Source: VRUE01 sp963717375 (GTDB taxonomy: Bacteria; Actinomycetota; Thermoleophilia; Solirubrobacterales; 70-9). Taken from it: a stretch of 64,000 nucleotides of DNA. Below the pieces are notes generated by a model. It searched no databases. It was not told the DNA's origin and worked only from the letters and a program-made list of their open reading frames with translations. The translations under genes were made by a program, and so were the position numbers. Location of the stretch: contig OY970329.1 in assembly GCA_963717375.1 (NCBI GenBank), positions 1,116,001-1,180,000 on the forward strand, given 5' to 3'. Below, in pieces: positions 56,913 to 64,000 of this stretch (the stretch's first letter is position 1; every line of letters begins with the position of its first letter).

Positions 56913-58127
56913 ATGCCGATGCCGTTCGCCAGCACCGCTCCGCTGCGCCGCGAGATCGAAGCGCGGATCCCCGAGCGACCCTTCACGGTCGAGTTCTGGG
57001 ACGGCACGCGCCTGCCGGCGAGCAACGGCGACAGCGGCCCGACCTTCTACGTGCGCTCGCCGAGCGCCGCGGCCCACGCGCTGCGGGCGCCGGGACAGCT
57101 CGGCCTCGGCCGCGCCTACGTCAGCGGCGCGATCGAGGTCGACGACATCGATGCCGTGATCGAGCTGCTCGACGGCTGGCAGCCACCGGCACTCGAGGGC
57201 GGCGACAAGGCGCGGCTGCTGCTGGCCGCGGTGCGTGCCGCCGGGCTCAACCGCCCGCCTAAGCGCCCCGCGGCGGAGCTGCGGCCGAGCAATGCCCGCC
57301 ACAGCAAGGAGCGCGACGCGGAAGCCGTCCGCCACCACTACGACGTCTCCAACGAGTTCTTCTCGCTCTTCCTCGACGCCTCGATGACCTACAGCTGCGC
57401 GGTCTTCTCGCGCGGGGCCGAGACGCTCGAGGCCGCGCAGGAGGAGAAGCTCGAGATGGTCGCCCGCAAGCTGGCGCTTAAGGAGGGCGACCGCGTGCTC
57501 GACGTCGGCTGCGGCTGGGGCAGCTTCCCGCTCTGGGCGGCGACCCGGCACGGCGCCAGCGTCCTCGGCATCACCCTCTCCCCCCCACAGGCCGAACGCG
57601 CCCGCGAACGGGCCGAGGCGGCCGGCGTCAGCGACCGGGTCGAGATCCGGGTGATGGACTACCGCGACCTGGTCGGCGAGCGCTTCGACGCGATCGCCAG
57701 CATCGGCATGGTCGAGCACGTCGGCGAGGCGCAGATCGACGTCTACGCCCGCACCCTGGCCGGCCTGCTCGAGCCGGGTGGGCGACTGCTCAACCACGGC
57801 ATCGCCCGCCTCCGCCACAGCGACCCCGACGCCGGGCCCTTCTCGGAGCGCTACGTGTTCCCCGATGCCGAACCGCTGCACCTCTCGCGGGTGCTGCTGG
57901 CGCTGGAACGAGCCGGCTTCGTCACCCGCCACGTCGAGGAGTTCGGCGACGACTACGCCGAGACCCTGCGCCACTGGGCGACCCGGCTCGACCAGAACCT
58001 CGACGACGCGGTGCGGCTCGCCGGCCCGGAACGCCTGCGGGTCTGGCGCCTCTACCTGCGCATGGCACGCCGGGGCTTCGAGAGTGGCTTCCTCTCGATC
58101 TACCAGGCCCGCTGCACGCTCGGCTGA
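56913..58127 (+). CDS. cfa: Cyclopropane-fatty-acyl-phospholipid synthase
   Basis: 404 residues from ATG at 56913. SAM-binding VLDVGCGWGSF at about residue 195, then IGMVEHVG and the C-terminal FIFP-like RYVFPDAEPLHL. It matches the mycolic-acid/CFA synthase family, which adds a methylene group from SAM across a cis double bond of phospholipid acyl chains. The N-terminal 100 residues are the usual small domain. It is divergent from the desaturase, so the two may be co-controlled in membrane adaptation. Confidence 0.93.
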   Translation: MPMPFASTAPLRREIEARIPERPFTVEFWDGTRLPASNGDSGPTFYVRSPSAAAHALRAPGQLGLGRAYVSGAIEVDDIDAVIELLDGWQPPALEGGDKARLLLAAVRAAGLNRPPKRPAAELRPSNARHSKERDAEAVRHHYDVSNEFFSLFLDASMTYSCAVFSRGAETLEAAQEEKLEMVARKLALKEGDRVLDVGCGWGSFPLWAATRHGASVLGITLSPPQAERARERAEAAGVSDRVEIRVMDYRDLVGERFDAIASIGMVEHVGEAQIDVYARTLAGLLEPGGRLLNHGIARLRHSDPDAGPFSERYVFPDAEPLHLSRVLLALERAGFVTRHVEEFGDDYAETLRHWATRLDQNLDDAVRLAGPERLRVWRLYLRMARRGFESGFLSIYQARCTLG

Positions 58128-58240
58128 GAAGCGAGCCGTAGTGATACGTAGTGATAGGTCTTAACTGAAGCTACCCCTGGATCGGCCATAGACGAGCTAG
58201 TTTTTTTCGCAGCGACTCACTAGCGGGAGGTTCGAACAGG

Positions 58241-58573
58241 GTGCGCGCATCCGTAGCAGCGCCATCGAGAGCAGGACGACGGTCGCACTGGTTGGACGTT
58301 GTGGCCGACCCGGTGCGCCTCCAGATCCTGCGCGCGCTGAGCCAAGTGCCCGACGCAACGGCCTCGGAGTTGGCGGCCAAGAGCCCGGCCAGCTACCAGA
58401 CCCTGCGCCGCCACCTCGAGGCGTTAGAGGCATTCGGCGTGATCCAGGCTGAAGCCGGCGTCAGCGACGGCGAGACTTCGGGCCGCCCGCCGGCGCGGTT
58501 CCGGCTCAGCCCCGGCGTGCGCGAGAGCGTGCGCGAAGCGTTCGGGAGCTCTTCGGCTCCCACCGCCGCCTAG
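58241..58573 (+). CDS. ArsR-like winged-helix regulator
   Basis: 110 residues from GTG at 58241, with GGGAGG upstream. The winged helix reads ADPVRLQILRALSQV and TASELAAKSPASYQTLRRHLEALEAFGVIQAE. No Cys metal site (CxxD or similar) is present, so it probably does not sense metals in the usual ArsR way. It is convergent with the RND exporter, 6 bases apart. A direct repeat GTAGTGATA (near 58138-58157) upstream could be its operator. Confidence 0.85.
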   Translation: MRASVAAPSRAGRRSHWLDVVADPVRLQILRALSQVPDATASELAAKSPASYQTLRRHLEALEAFGVIQAEAGVSDGETSGRPPARFRLSPGVRESVREAFGSSSAPTAA

Positions 58574-58579
58574 CCACGG

Positions 58580-61500
58580 CTACGCCTCCTCGCCCCGGCC
58601 GGCAATAGCCGGGGAACCGCCTGGAAGCAGGCGGTCGAGCCATCGCGGCATCCACCAGCACCACTTCCCCAGCCGGCTCATCATTGCCGGCACGATGATG
58701 AGCCGGACCAGGAAGGCGTCGATGAAGACGGCGACGGCCTGGGCCACGCCGAAGTTGCGCAGCGACATGAACTCCGAGACCGAGAAGGCGAGGAAGACCG
58801 TGATCATGATGATCGCCGCGCCGGTAACGACGTGGGCGGTGCGGTCGAGCCCGTTCTTGACCGCGGCGTCGGTCGAGCCGGTGCGCACGTACTCCTCCCG
58901 GATCCGTGCGAAGACGAATATCTCGTAGTCGATCGCCAGCCCGAACATCACCATCACGATCGCCGCGATCATTCCCACATCGACGTACCCCGGTCCGCCG
59001 AGGGAGGAGTTGTCGAACAGCAGCGCGAGAATTCCGAAGCTGGCGCTGACCGTGAGCAGGTTGATCAGCGCGGAGAGAATCGGAATCGTCAGCGAGCGCA
59101 GCACCGGTATGAGGATGAGCAGGGTGACGAGGGCGAGCACGATCCGCGCCAGCGGGGCCTGTCCGCGAATCGCATCGTTGATATCGATGCTGGCGGGACC
59201 GACTCCGCCGACCACGACTTCGGTGCCAGTGCGGCGGGCGAGCCCTTCGGCGTCGGCTTCGAGGCGGTCCCTGGTCTGCCGAGCCTCAGTGCTGCTCGGG
59301 TCGTCGTTCGGGACCACCAGCATCCGTGCGTCCATGCCGCCGCGGTCGAGATTGACCAAGGAGACCAGTTGGTTGCGCTGCGCGGGGCGGCTGCCGTCGA
59401 GGCTCGCGAGGATGAAATAGGCGGAGTGGAATATGCCGGGCGAACGCTGCTGCAGCTGCGAGAAGCCGGAACCGCCGGATTCTTCAAGGCCGTTCTCGAT
59501 TCGATCGAGACCACTGGTGAGAAGTTTGGATTTCTCGGCGCCTGTGCCCAGGCCGCTGGAAAGCTGCCCGGCTCCCGTTTCGAGCAGACCGAGGCCCTTG
59601 GTGAGCCGGTCGGCCCCCTGGCCCAGTCGCTGCAGCGCCGGCGAGAGTTTGGCGCCGCCCTGGGCGAGCGCGCCGACCCCGTTCGACACCTGGCGGCTGC
59701 CGGCGGCGAGCCGCTGCAGGCCCTTGTCCAAGCGCGCCGAAGCGTCAGCGAGCTTTTCTGTCCCTTCGCTCGCCTGCTGGTTGTTTTTTTCCATCGTCGA
59801 GGCGAGATACCCGCCGACGCCGAACTGGCCATTGGCCCGATCGATGCCTGAGCCGATCCCCGCGTAGGCGGGATCGGCCAATTCTCCGGTGCGTATGTCC
59901 TTGCCGGTGAGGTGCAGCTCCGCTTCTTCGAGCGCGGTCTGCAGAGCGACGAATTCTGGATCGCTCCGCCCCGTTGTCATTTGCTGCAGCGCCTGCCAGG
60001 CCGCGGCGAGCCGCTCTTCGGTCGACTGAAGCGGCGGGTGCAGTTCGCTCAGTCTGTCTTCGCCAGACTGCATCGCGTTTTTGAGCAGCGTTGTACTGCT
60101 CTGCGCTTCGGCGCTTTTTTCGTGCGCCTGTTCGAGCGCTTCGGTGAGCTTGCCGGCACCGGTGCTGGCCTTCGTCGTCCCCTCGGCCAGCTTTCCACTC
60201 CCCTGGTCAACGCGATCGAGGCCATCGGTTAGGCGACTGGAGCCGGCGCTCGTCTGCTGCAGCGCGTTGGCCAGGACCCCGGCTCCAGTGTTTGCCGCCC
60301 CCAGGCCCGAACCGAGTTCCCTTGATCCCGCCGAGGCTTTGCTTAGCCCGACGCTGGTTGCGGCCGTGCCCTCTCGAATCCGCGAGATTCCCGAGCCGAG
60401 CCGCTTCATCCCTGCTTCCTGACGGGTCAGCTGCCCTTCGATACCGCCCACCTTTTCCGTAAGCGGCTCGAGCCGGGCAAAGCCAGCCATCGTCTCCACC
60501 CCGGGATCGCGTTCGACGTGACGTTGAAAATCGGCCAGCGCCCGCAGTCGCCGCGAAGAGGTGACCGGGGCGCCGCGCCCGTTGACGATGACTTCCATCG
60601 GGGCGAGCCAGCCCGGCCCCAGCGCCGCCTCGACTTCTTCCTGTTCCTGCCGGCCGCTGTCGCCGGAGGGCAGAAAGCGGATGGTCGTGGCGCCGGAGTC
60701 GAGCGTGAACGCCCAGCCTGAGAGGAACACCAAGCCGGCCACAAGCCCGACGACGACCCCGCGGCGGGTGGACAGCCGGCGAAACCAGAGCAATGGCGCC
60801 AGTCCGGGGCCGCGCCGCTTGGGCAGCGACCAACGCTCCAGCTTGTGGCCAAACACGGTCAGCAGCGCCGGCACGACGCAGATCGCCGAGAGCATGCTCA
60901 TCAGGGTGGCCGTAATCACGGCGACGGAGACCGACTGCACGATCGCGCTGGGCAGCACCAGGGTGGCCACGAGCATGGCGAGGATCAACCCACCCCCCGC
61001 GGGGAGGATCGAGCGTGCCGTCGCGATAACGGTCCGCCGCGCGGCCTCGGCGGCATCATGGTCCTTGACTTCTTCTCTGAACCTCGAGATCACGAGCAGC
61101 GAGTAGTCGACCCCGAGCGCCAGCCCCATCATCCCCACGACCCCGATCGCGAAGAGGTCGATCTGGACCAGCCCGGCCAAAAGGCTCAGTATCCCGTTGG
61201 TCGCCGCGACGACGGCACCGCCGATGACGATCGGCATCAACGCGGCAAGCACCGACCTGAACACCAGCAAAAGAACGATGAGCAGGATCGGCACGGCGAT
61301 CATCTCGCCGAGCTTGTTGGCATCGTCGCCGGCCTTCCGCAGCGACTCGACCACCGCCGGAAAGCCCGCGAAGCTTGTCCGGACCGGGCCCGAAACGCGG
61401 GCGGCAGCCTGCCGTTTCACTAAGGGCAAGAGGCCGCCGCCGCCATTCTCTTCGTTGCTCTCGTTGCGCACGATGATTGCCGCGACTCCGGGTGACGGAT

Positions 61501-61876
61501 TCAGGCCTTGGACCTTCGCCCCGCGGGCCCAGGGAGAAATCGCCAGCGTGTTCGGCATCGCGTCGAGATGGCTGGCGAGGTCCCGCCCCTGCCGCTCGAC
61601 CTCGGCCTTCGGGCCGCGCAGCATCACAACCATGGCGTTGTCGCCGCCAAACTCGCGTTGCGACAGTTCGTGGGCCCGCTTGCTTGCCGTGCCGTCGACA
61701 AACGGAGGGTGAATCGTGAGCGTGTGGTTTATGTCGCGCCCCAGCGTCGCCAGCACGCCCACGGTCACGATCCAGATACCGATCACGAGGCGCGAACGCC
61801 CGGTAACGAGGCCGGCGATTCTCTCCAGGAGGCTCGAACTCGGTCGCCTCCGGGCGCGGCCCCTCGTGCGGATCAT
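58580..61876 (-). CDS. MMPL/RND-family exporter with long central coiled insert
   Basis: 1098 residues. Twelve TM helices in two halves: one before and five or so after about residue 30 and 170-360, and the second set at about 900-1060, with GLALGVDYSLLVISRFREE and FGLAIDYEIFVFARIREEY as the duplicated proton-relay motifs. Between them (about 470-830) is a long Gly/Ser/Ala/Leu heptad-like region (SGLGAANTGAG, RLTDGLDRVDQGSGKLAEG) like the YhgE/Pip-type inserts. MMPL proteins export lipids or siderophores; substrate unknown. It overlaps the upstream secreted-protein gene by 4 bases. Confidence 0.92.
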   Translation of the reverse strand: MIRTRGRARRRPSSSLLERIAGLVTGRSRLVIGIWIVTVGVLATLGRDINHTLTIHPPFVDGTASKRAHELSQREFGGDNAMVVMLRGPKAEVERQGRDLASHLDAMPNTLAISPWARGAKVQGLNPSPGVAAIIVRNESNEENGGGGLLPLVKRQAAARVSGPVRTSFAGFPAVVESLRKAGDDANKLGEMIAVPILLIVLLLVFRSVLAALMPIVIGGAVVAATNGILSLLAGLVQIDLFAIGVVGMMGLALGVDYSLLVISRFREEVKDHDAAEAARRTVIATARSILPAGGGLILAMLVATLVLPSAIVQSVSVAVITATLMSMLSAICVVPALLTVFGHKLERWSLPKRRGPGLAPLLWFRRLSTRRGVVVGLVAGLVFLSGWAFTLDSGATTIRFLPSGDSGRQEQEEVEAALGPGWLAPMEVIVNGRGAPVTSSRRLRALADFQRHVERDPGVETMAGFARLEPLTEKVGGIEGQLTRQEAGMKRLGSGISRIREGTAATSVGLSKASAGSRELGSGLGAANTGAGVLANALQQTSAGSSRLTDGLDRVDQGSGKLAEGTTKASTGAGKLTEALEQAHEKSAEAQSSTTLLKNAMQSGEDRLSELHPPLQSTEERLAAAWQALQQMTTGRSDPEFVALQTALEEAELHLTGKDIRTGELADPAYAGIGSGIDRANGQFGVGGYLASTMEKNNQQASEGTEKLADASARLDKGLQRLAAGSRQVSNGVGALAQGGAKLSPALQRLGQGADRLTKGLGLLETGAGQLSSGLGTGAEKSKLLTSGLDRIENGLEESGGSGFSQLQQRSPGIFHSAYFILASLDGSRPAQRNQLVSLVNLDRGGMDARMLVVPNDDPSSTEARQTRDRLEADAEGLARRTGTEVVVGGVGPASIDINDAIRGQAPLARIVLALVTLLILIPVLRSLTIPILSALINLLTVSASFGILALLFDNSSLGGPGYVDVGMIAAIVMVMFGLAIDYEIFVFARIREEYVRTGSTDAAVKNGLDRTAHVVTGAAIIMITVFLAFSVSEFMSLRNFGVAQAVAVFIDAFLVRLIIVPAMMSRLGKWCWWMPRWLDRLLPGGSPAIAGRGEEA

Positions 61877-64000
61877 CGGCAGTGGGCGTTCGTCTCGACC
61901 GAAACCGGCGAGGTGCGCTTGGCACCGTCCTGCCCGGTTGCGGTGAGGATCGAGCCGAACCGGCGTGGCCGGCCCTGCTTACAGGGGCTTGCCTCGAGCG
62001 AGAACGCCCCGTCACTGCCACCGTCCATCCGCATCGTGAAGTCCGAGAGCGGCATGTCCGGAAGGCCGGACAGTCTCGTGACCAGGCGGCCATCGTCGAC
62101 TTCCGTATGGCCGCTGATGTTCAGCTTGGTGCCCAGCGCCGTGAGGGCGATGCCAAGGTCCGGCAGGTCGTCGTTGCCCTTGGGCGGAACGATGTAGATC
62201 GCGCCCTTAAGTGGCTTGCTCAACAGCGAGGTGTGGGCCACCGCGGTGCCGACCCGAGCCCCGGCCGGGCAGCTGCCCCGCGCCGCGTCCGGCCTCGAGC
62301 AGATCTCTTCGAGGCCGCCGAAGCCGAAACCCATCTCCGGAGGAAGCACCATCTTCATCGCCCGCATGCTGGTGTCACCGCTGCGCATGCGGGCGGATAT
62401 CCGCATCGCGGGGTGGCCGTGGAGGTGCAACTCCTTGCGGCCCTCGAGGGCGATGTGGAACCGGGGCCGGAAGCCCAGCCGGTGGCAGCCGGTCAGGGTC
62501 AGCGGGCTGCTGACAGTTACCACGTCACCGGCGCTCGATTCGATCGAGCCATCTACAGCCGCCGGCCGGCACGAGGTCGGGTTGTGGACGAGGCCCGGCC
62601 GGTCGATGTTCAGCTCGATCGCTTGAAACCTGACCTGGATGCCTTCGACTTCGGTCGGCAGACTGTCGGTCTCTACCGAGACGCGCCCCGTTTTCCCGTC
62701 GACCGTCGCGGCCGCCCGGATCGACATCGCACCGAGGTTCAACGAACCGAGTCCGGCGTGGAGCTGAAGCATCAAGCCAAACGGCGCTCGCCGATACGGA
62801 CCGGTCACGTAGGCGTCACCCTGCAGCGTCATCGGTTCGGGGCCCGAGCCCACCCGCGCGACCACGCCGCCGATCCTGCTGCCGGCGGGACACGCCCCGG
62901 CGGCCACGGCGGCGTCCGTGCATGCTTCGACGCTTCCCAGCGCGGCGCTCAGCCCCGTCGGCAGGGAAAGCGTGAAGCGCCGCGGCACCTGTTCGCCGGT
63001 CTGGCGCAGCAAGGTCACCGAGAGCGTGGTCTGGTGGCCGATCTTGGTCTGGGAGCTATGCGTGACCAAGCGCGGCGCAAACGGCACGGGGCCGGGGCAG
63101 TGCGCACCCGGGATCGGCGAGCCGATCGCCACCGAGGCCGGAGACTCGACCACCGGGCCGCCGCCGTAGGACACGAATCTGCCGGTCGCCGTCACCGGCC
63201 CGCACGCCAGCGGCGAGACAAGAAGGGCCCGCGGCCCACCGTCGAAGCTCAGAGAGAGGCGACGAAAGGGGATCTGGGGGAGGTTCGCCAGAGTCGTCGA
63301 GAACCGGCCCGTGGAGGGGTCGACGTGTAACGCACCGACGAACTTGATCACGGTCCCGGCCCCAGGGGCGACGACGAAGAGGCGAAGCCGCTCCGACCCT
63401 CGTTGCTCGCCGAGGTAGACGCTCCCCACCAGCGGTTCGCTCGTTATCGGCGACGACAGTTCCAGGGCGCCGACTTTTGACCCGGCGGGGCAATGCGCTT
63501 CGCCGCCGCTGGTCACGTCGAGCTGGGCGTCGCTGCACGTCGCGAGCCCAACCGCGGCTGCGGGAGAGACGGTTACGCCGGCCGGCAGGTCGATCGTCAC
63601 GTCTTTGACCAGCGCGTCGGCCAGTTCGCTCCCCTCCGCTTCTTCGGGCGTGGTCAGTTCCATCGTCATGCCGGTAGGGGAATCGGCCACCGGATTGCTG
63701 AATCCCATCGTCAACCGCGGTTTGAAGTTCAGATCCGCGCAGCCTTCGAGAGGGGCACCGGTATCGCTGCTCGCGCTCAACCACGGCGCCCCTTCCTCCC
63801 AGGAGCGGGTACGGAAGCTGAAGATGAGTGGGCCGCACCGGGTCGGCACCGTCAGCATCGGTCGTTTGGGGATCGTGGTTCTGACCTGGTGTTCCGCCGG
63901 CACACCCCAGAATTCGACATGGCCTTCGGTCACCGCCTGTTTGGGAAGTTCTTCCGCCCTCAGCGTGATGCCGAGATCGCTTGGCCGCAGTTCCGATTTC
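61873..64000 (-). CDS. Secreted 'GGHPD'-type protein, 5'-truncated by window edge
   Basis: The frame is open from the window end to the stop at 61873 (about 708 residues visible); the GTG at 63933 is internal. It aligns by motif with proteins B and D (HCPAGSKVGALEL, SVYLGEQ, DPSTGRFSTTL, PQIPFRRLSLSF, and the NPTSCRPAAV block), so it is another family member with the N-terminal signal peptide and GGHPD part outside the window. It is translationally coupled to the MMPL exporter, a link not seen for B and D. Confidence 0.8.
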   Translation of the reverse strand, partial: KSELRPSDLGITLRAEELPKQAVTEGHVEFWGVPAEHQVRTTIPKRPMLTVPTRCGPLIFSFRTRSWEEGAPWLSASSDTGAPLEGCADLNFKPRLTMGFSNPVADSPTGMTMELTTPEEAEGSELADALVKDVTIDLPAGVTVSPAAAVGLATCSDAQLDVTSGGEAHCPAGSKVGALELSSPITSEPLVGSVYLGEQRGSERLRLFVVAPGAGTVIKFVGALHVDPSTGRFSTTLANLPQIPFRRLSLSFDGGPRALLVSPLACGPVTATGRFVSYGGGPVVESPASVAIGSPIPGAHCPGPVPFAPRLVTHSSQTKIGHQTTLSVTLLRQTGEQVPRRFTLSLPTGLSAALGSVEACTDAAVAAGACPAGSRIGGVVARVGSGPEPMTLQGDAYVTGPYRRAPFGLMLQLHAGLGSLNLGAMSIRAAATVDGKTGRVSVETDSLPTEVEGIQVRFQAIELNIDRPGLVHNPTSCRPAAVDGSIESSAGDVVTVSSPLTLTGCHRLGFRPRFHIALEGRKELHLHGHPAMRISARMRSGDTSMRAMKMVLPPEMGFGFGGLEEICSRPDAARGSCPAGARVGTAVAHTSLLSKPLKGAIYIVPPKGNDDLPDLGIALTALGTKLNISGHTEVDDGRLVTRLSGLPDMPLSDFTMRMDGGSDGAFSLEASPCKQGRPRRFGSILTATGQDGAKRTSPVSVETNAHCR

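Noticed and set aside
56841..57974. 377-codon frame antisense to the cyclopropane synthase
   Set aside because: Low-complexity Ala/Val/Asp composition; the + strand gene has a clear SAM motif.

Overview
The window is GC-rich chromosomal DNA from a high-GC actinobacterium, most probably class Thermoleophilia (Solirubrobacterales-like). I infer this from the GC-rich codon use, GTG/TTG starts, L10 with a very long acidic tail, SecE with a long charged N-terminus, and clusters of giant secreted propeller/Fn3 and 'GGHPD'-type proteins that I associate with that lineage. No rRNA or CRISPR array was seen. tRNA genes present: Glu(UUC), Thr(GGU), Ser(CGA), Ser(GGA).

Layout. (1) 1-17.7 kb, core genome: the 3' end of rpsG, a HAD-like gene and a small membrane protein on the + strand converge on an FMO-type monooxygenase. 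The minus strand carries rpmG-secE-nusG-rplK-rplA-rplJ-rplL-rpoB-rpoC. A TetR/MFS pair follows, with two near-identical operators in the divergent promoter. (2) 17.9-30.2 kb, a genomic island at the 3' end of an unusual tRNA-Glu gene. It has a 46/49-bp direct repeat (attL/attR), paired 11-nt repeats that look like integrase arm sites, a tyrosine integrase, an excisionase-like gene and an XRE cassette. A second att-like remnant at about 20.9 kb suggests two elements in tandem. The first carries Fic, an orphan MNT nucleotidyltransferase, a small conserved protein, a GNAT enzyme and a small membrane protein. The second carries a compact five-gene operon: calcineurin-like phosphoesterase, GASH-like helical protein, two P-loop GTPases of the double-GTPase type, and a GAP1-N1-like protein. 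This is the best candidate for an unusual conflict (defence) system in the window. (3) 30.2-47 kb: an acyl-CoA dehydrogenase and a roughly 15-kb, seven-gene minus-strand cluster of secreted proteins, in which two [beta-propeller/Fn3 + GGHPD-type] gene pairs stand in tandem, then a SAS-like small protein and two paralogues. A good promoter with a palindrome in its spacer lies upstream. (4) 47-64 kb: a small exported protein; a BcsA-like glycosyltransferase with a PilZ domain between two serine tRNAs; tadA overlapping the tRNA-Ser(GGA) gene; a subtilisin-like protease; a UspA protein; a metallo-beta-lactamase-fold hydrolase; a large polytopic membrane protein; a divergent fatty-acid desaturase / cyclopropane synthase pair; an ArsR-type regulator; and an MMPL/RND exporter translationally coupled to another GGHPD-type secreted protein that runs off the window end.

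How the genes work together. The first block is transcription/translation machinery. The island joins integration functions to a probable GTP-regulated conflict operon. The right half is centred on the cell surface: secreted adhesin-like proteins, polysaccharide synthesis, membrane-lipid modification and RND export.
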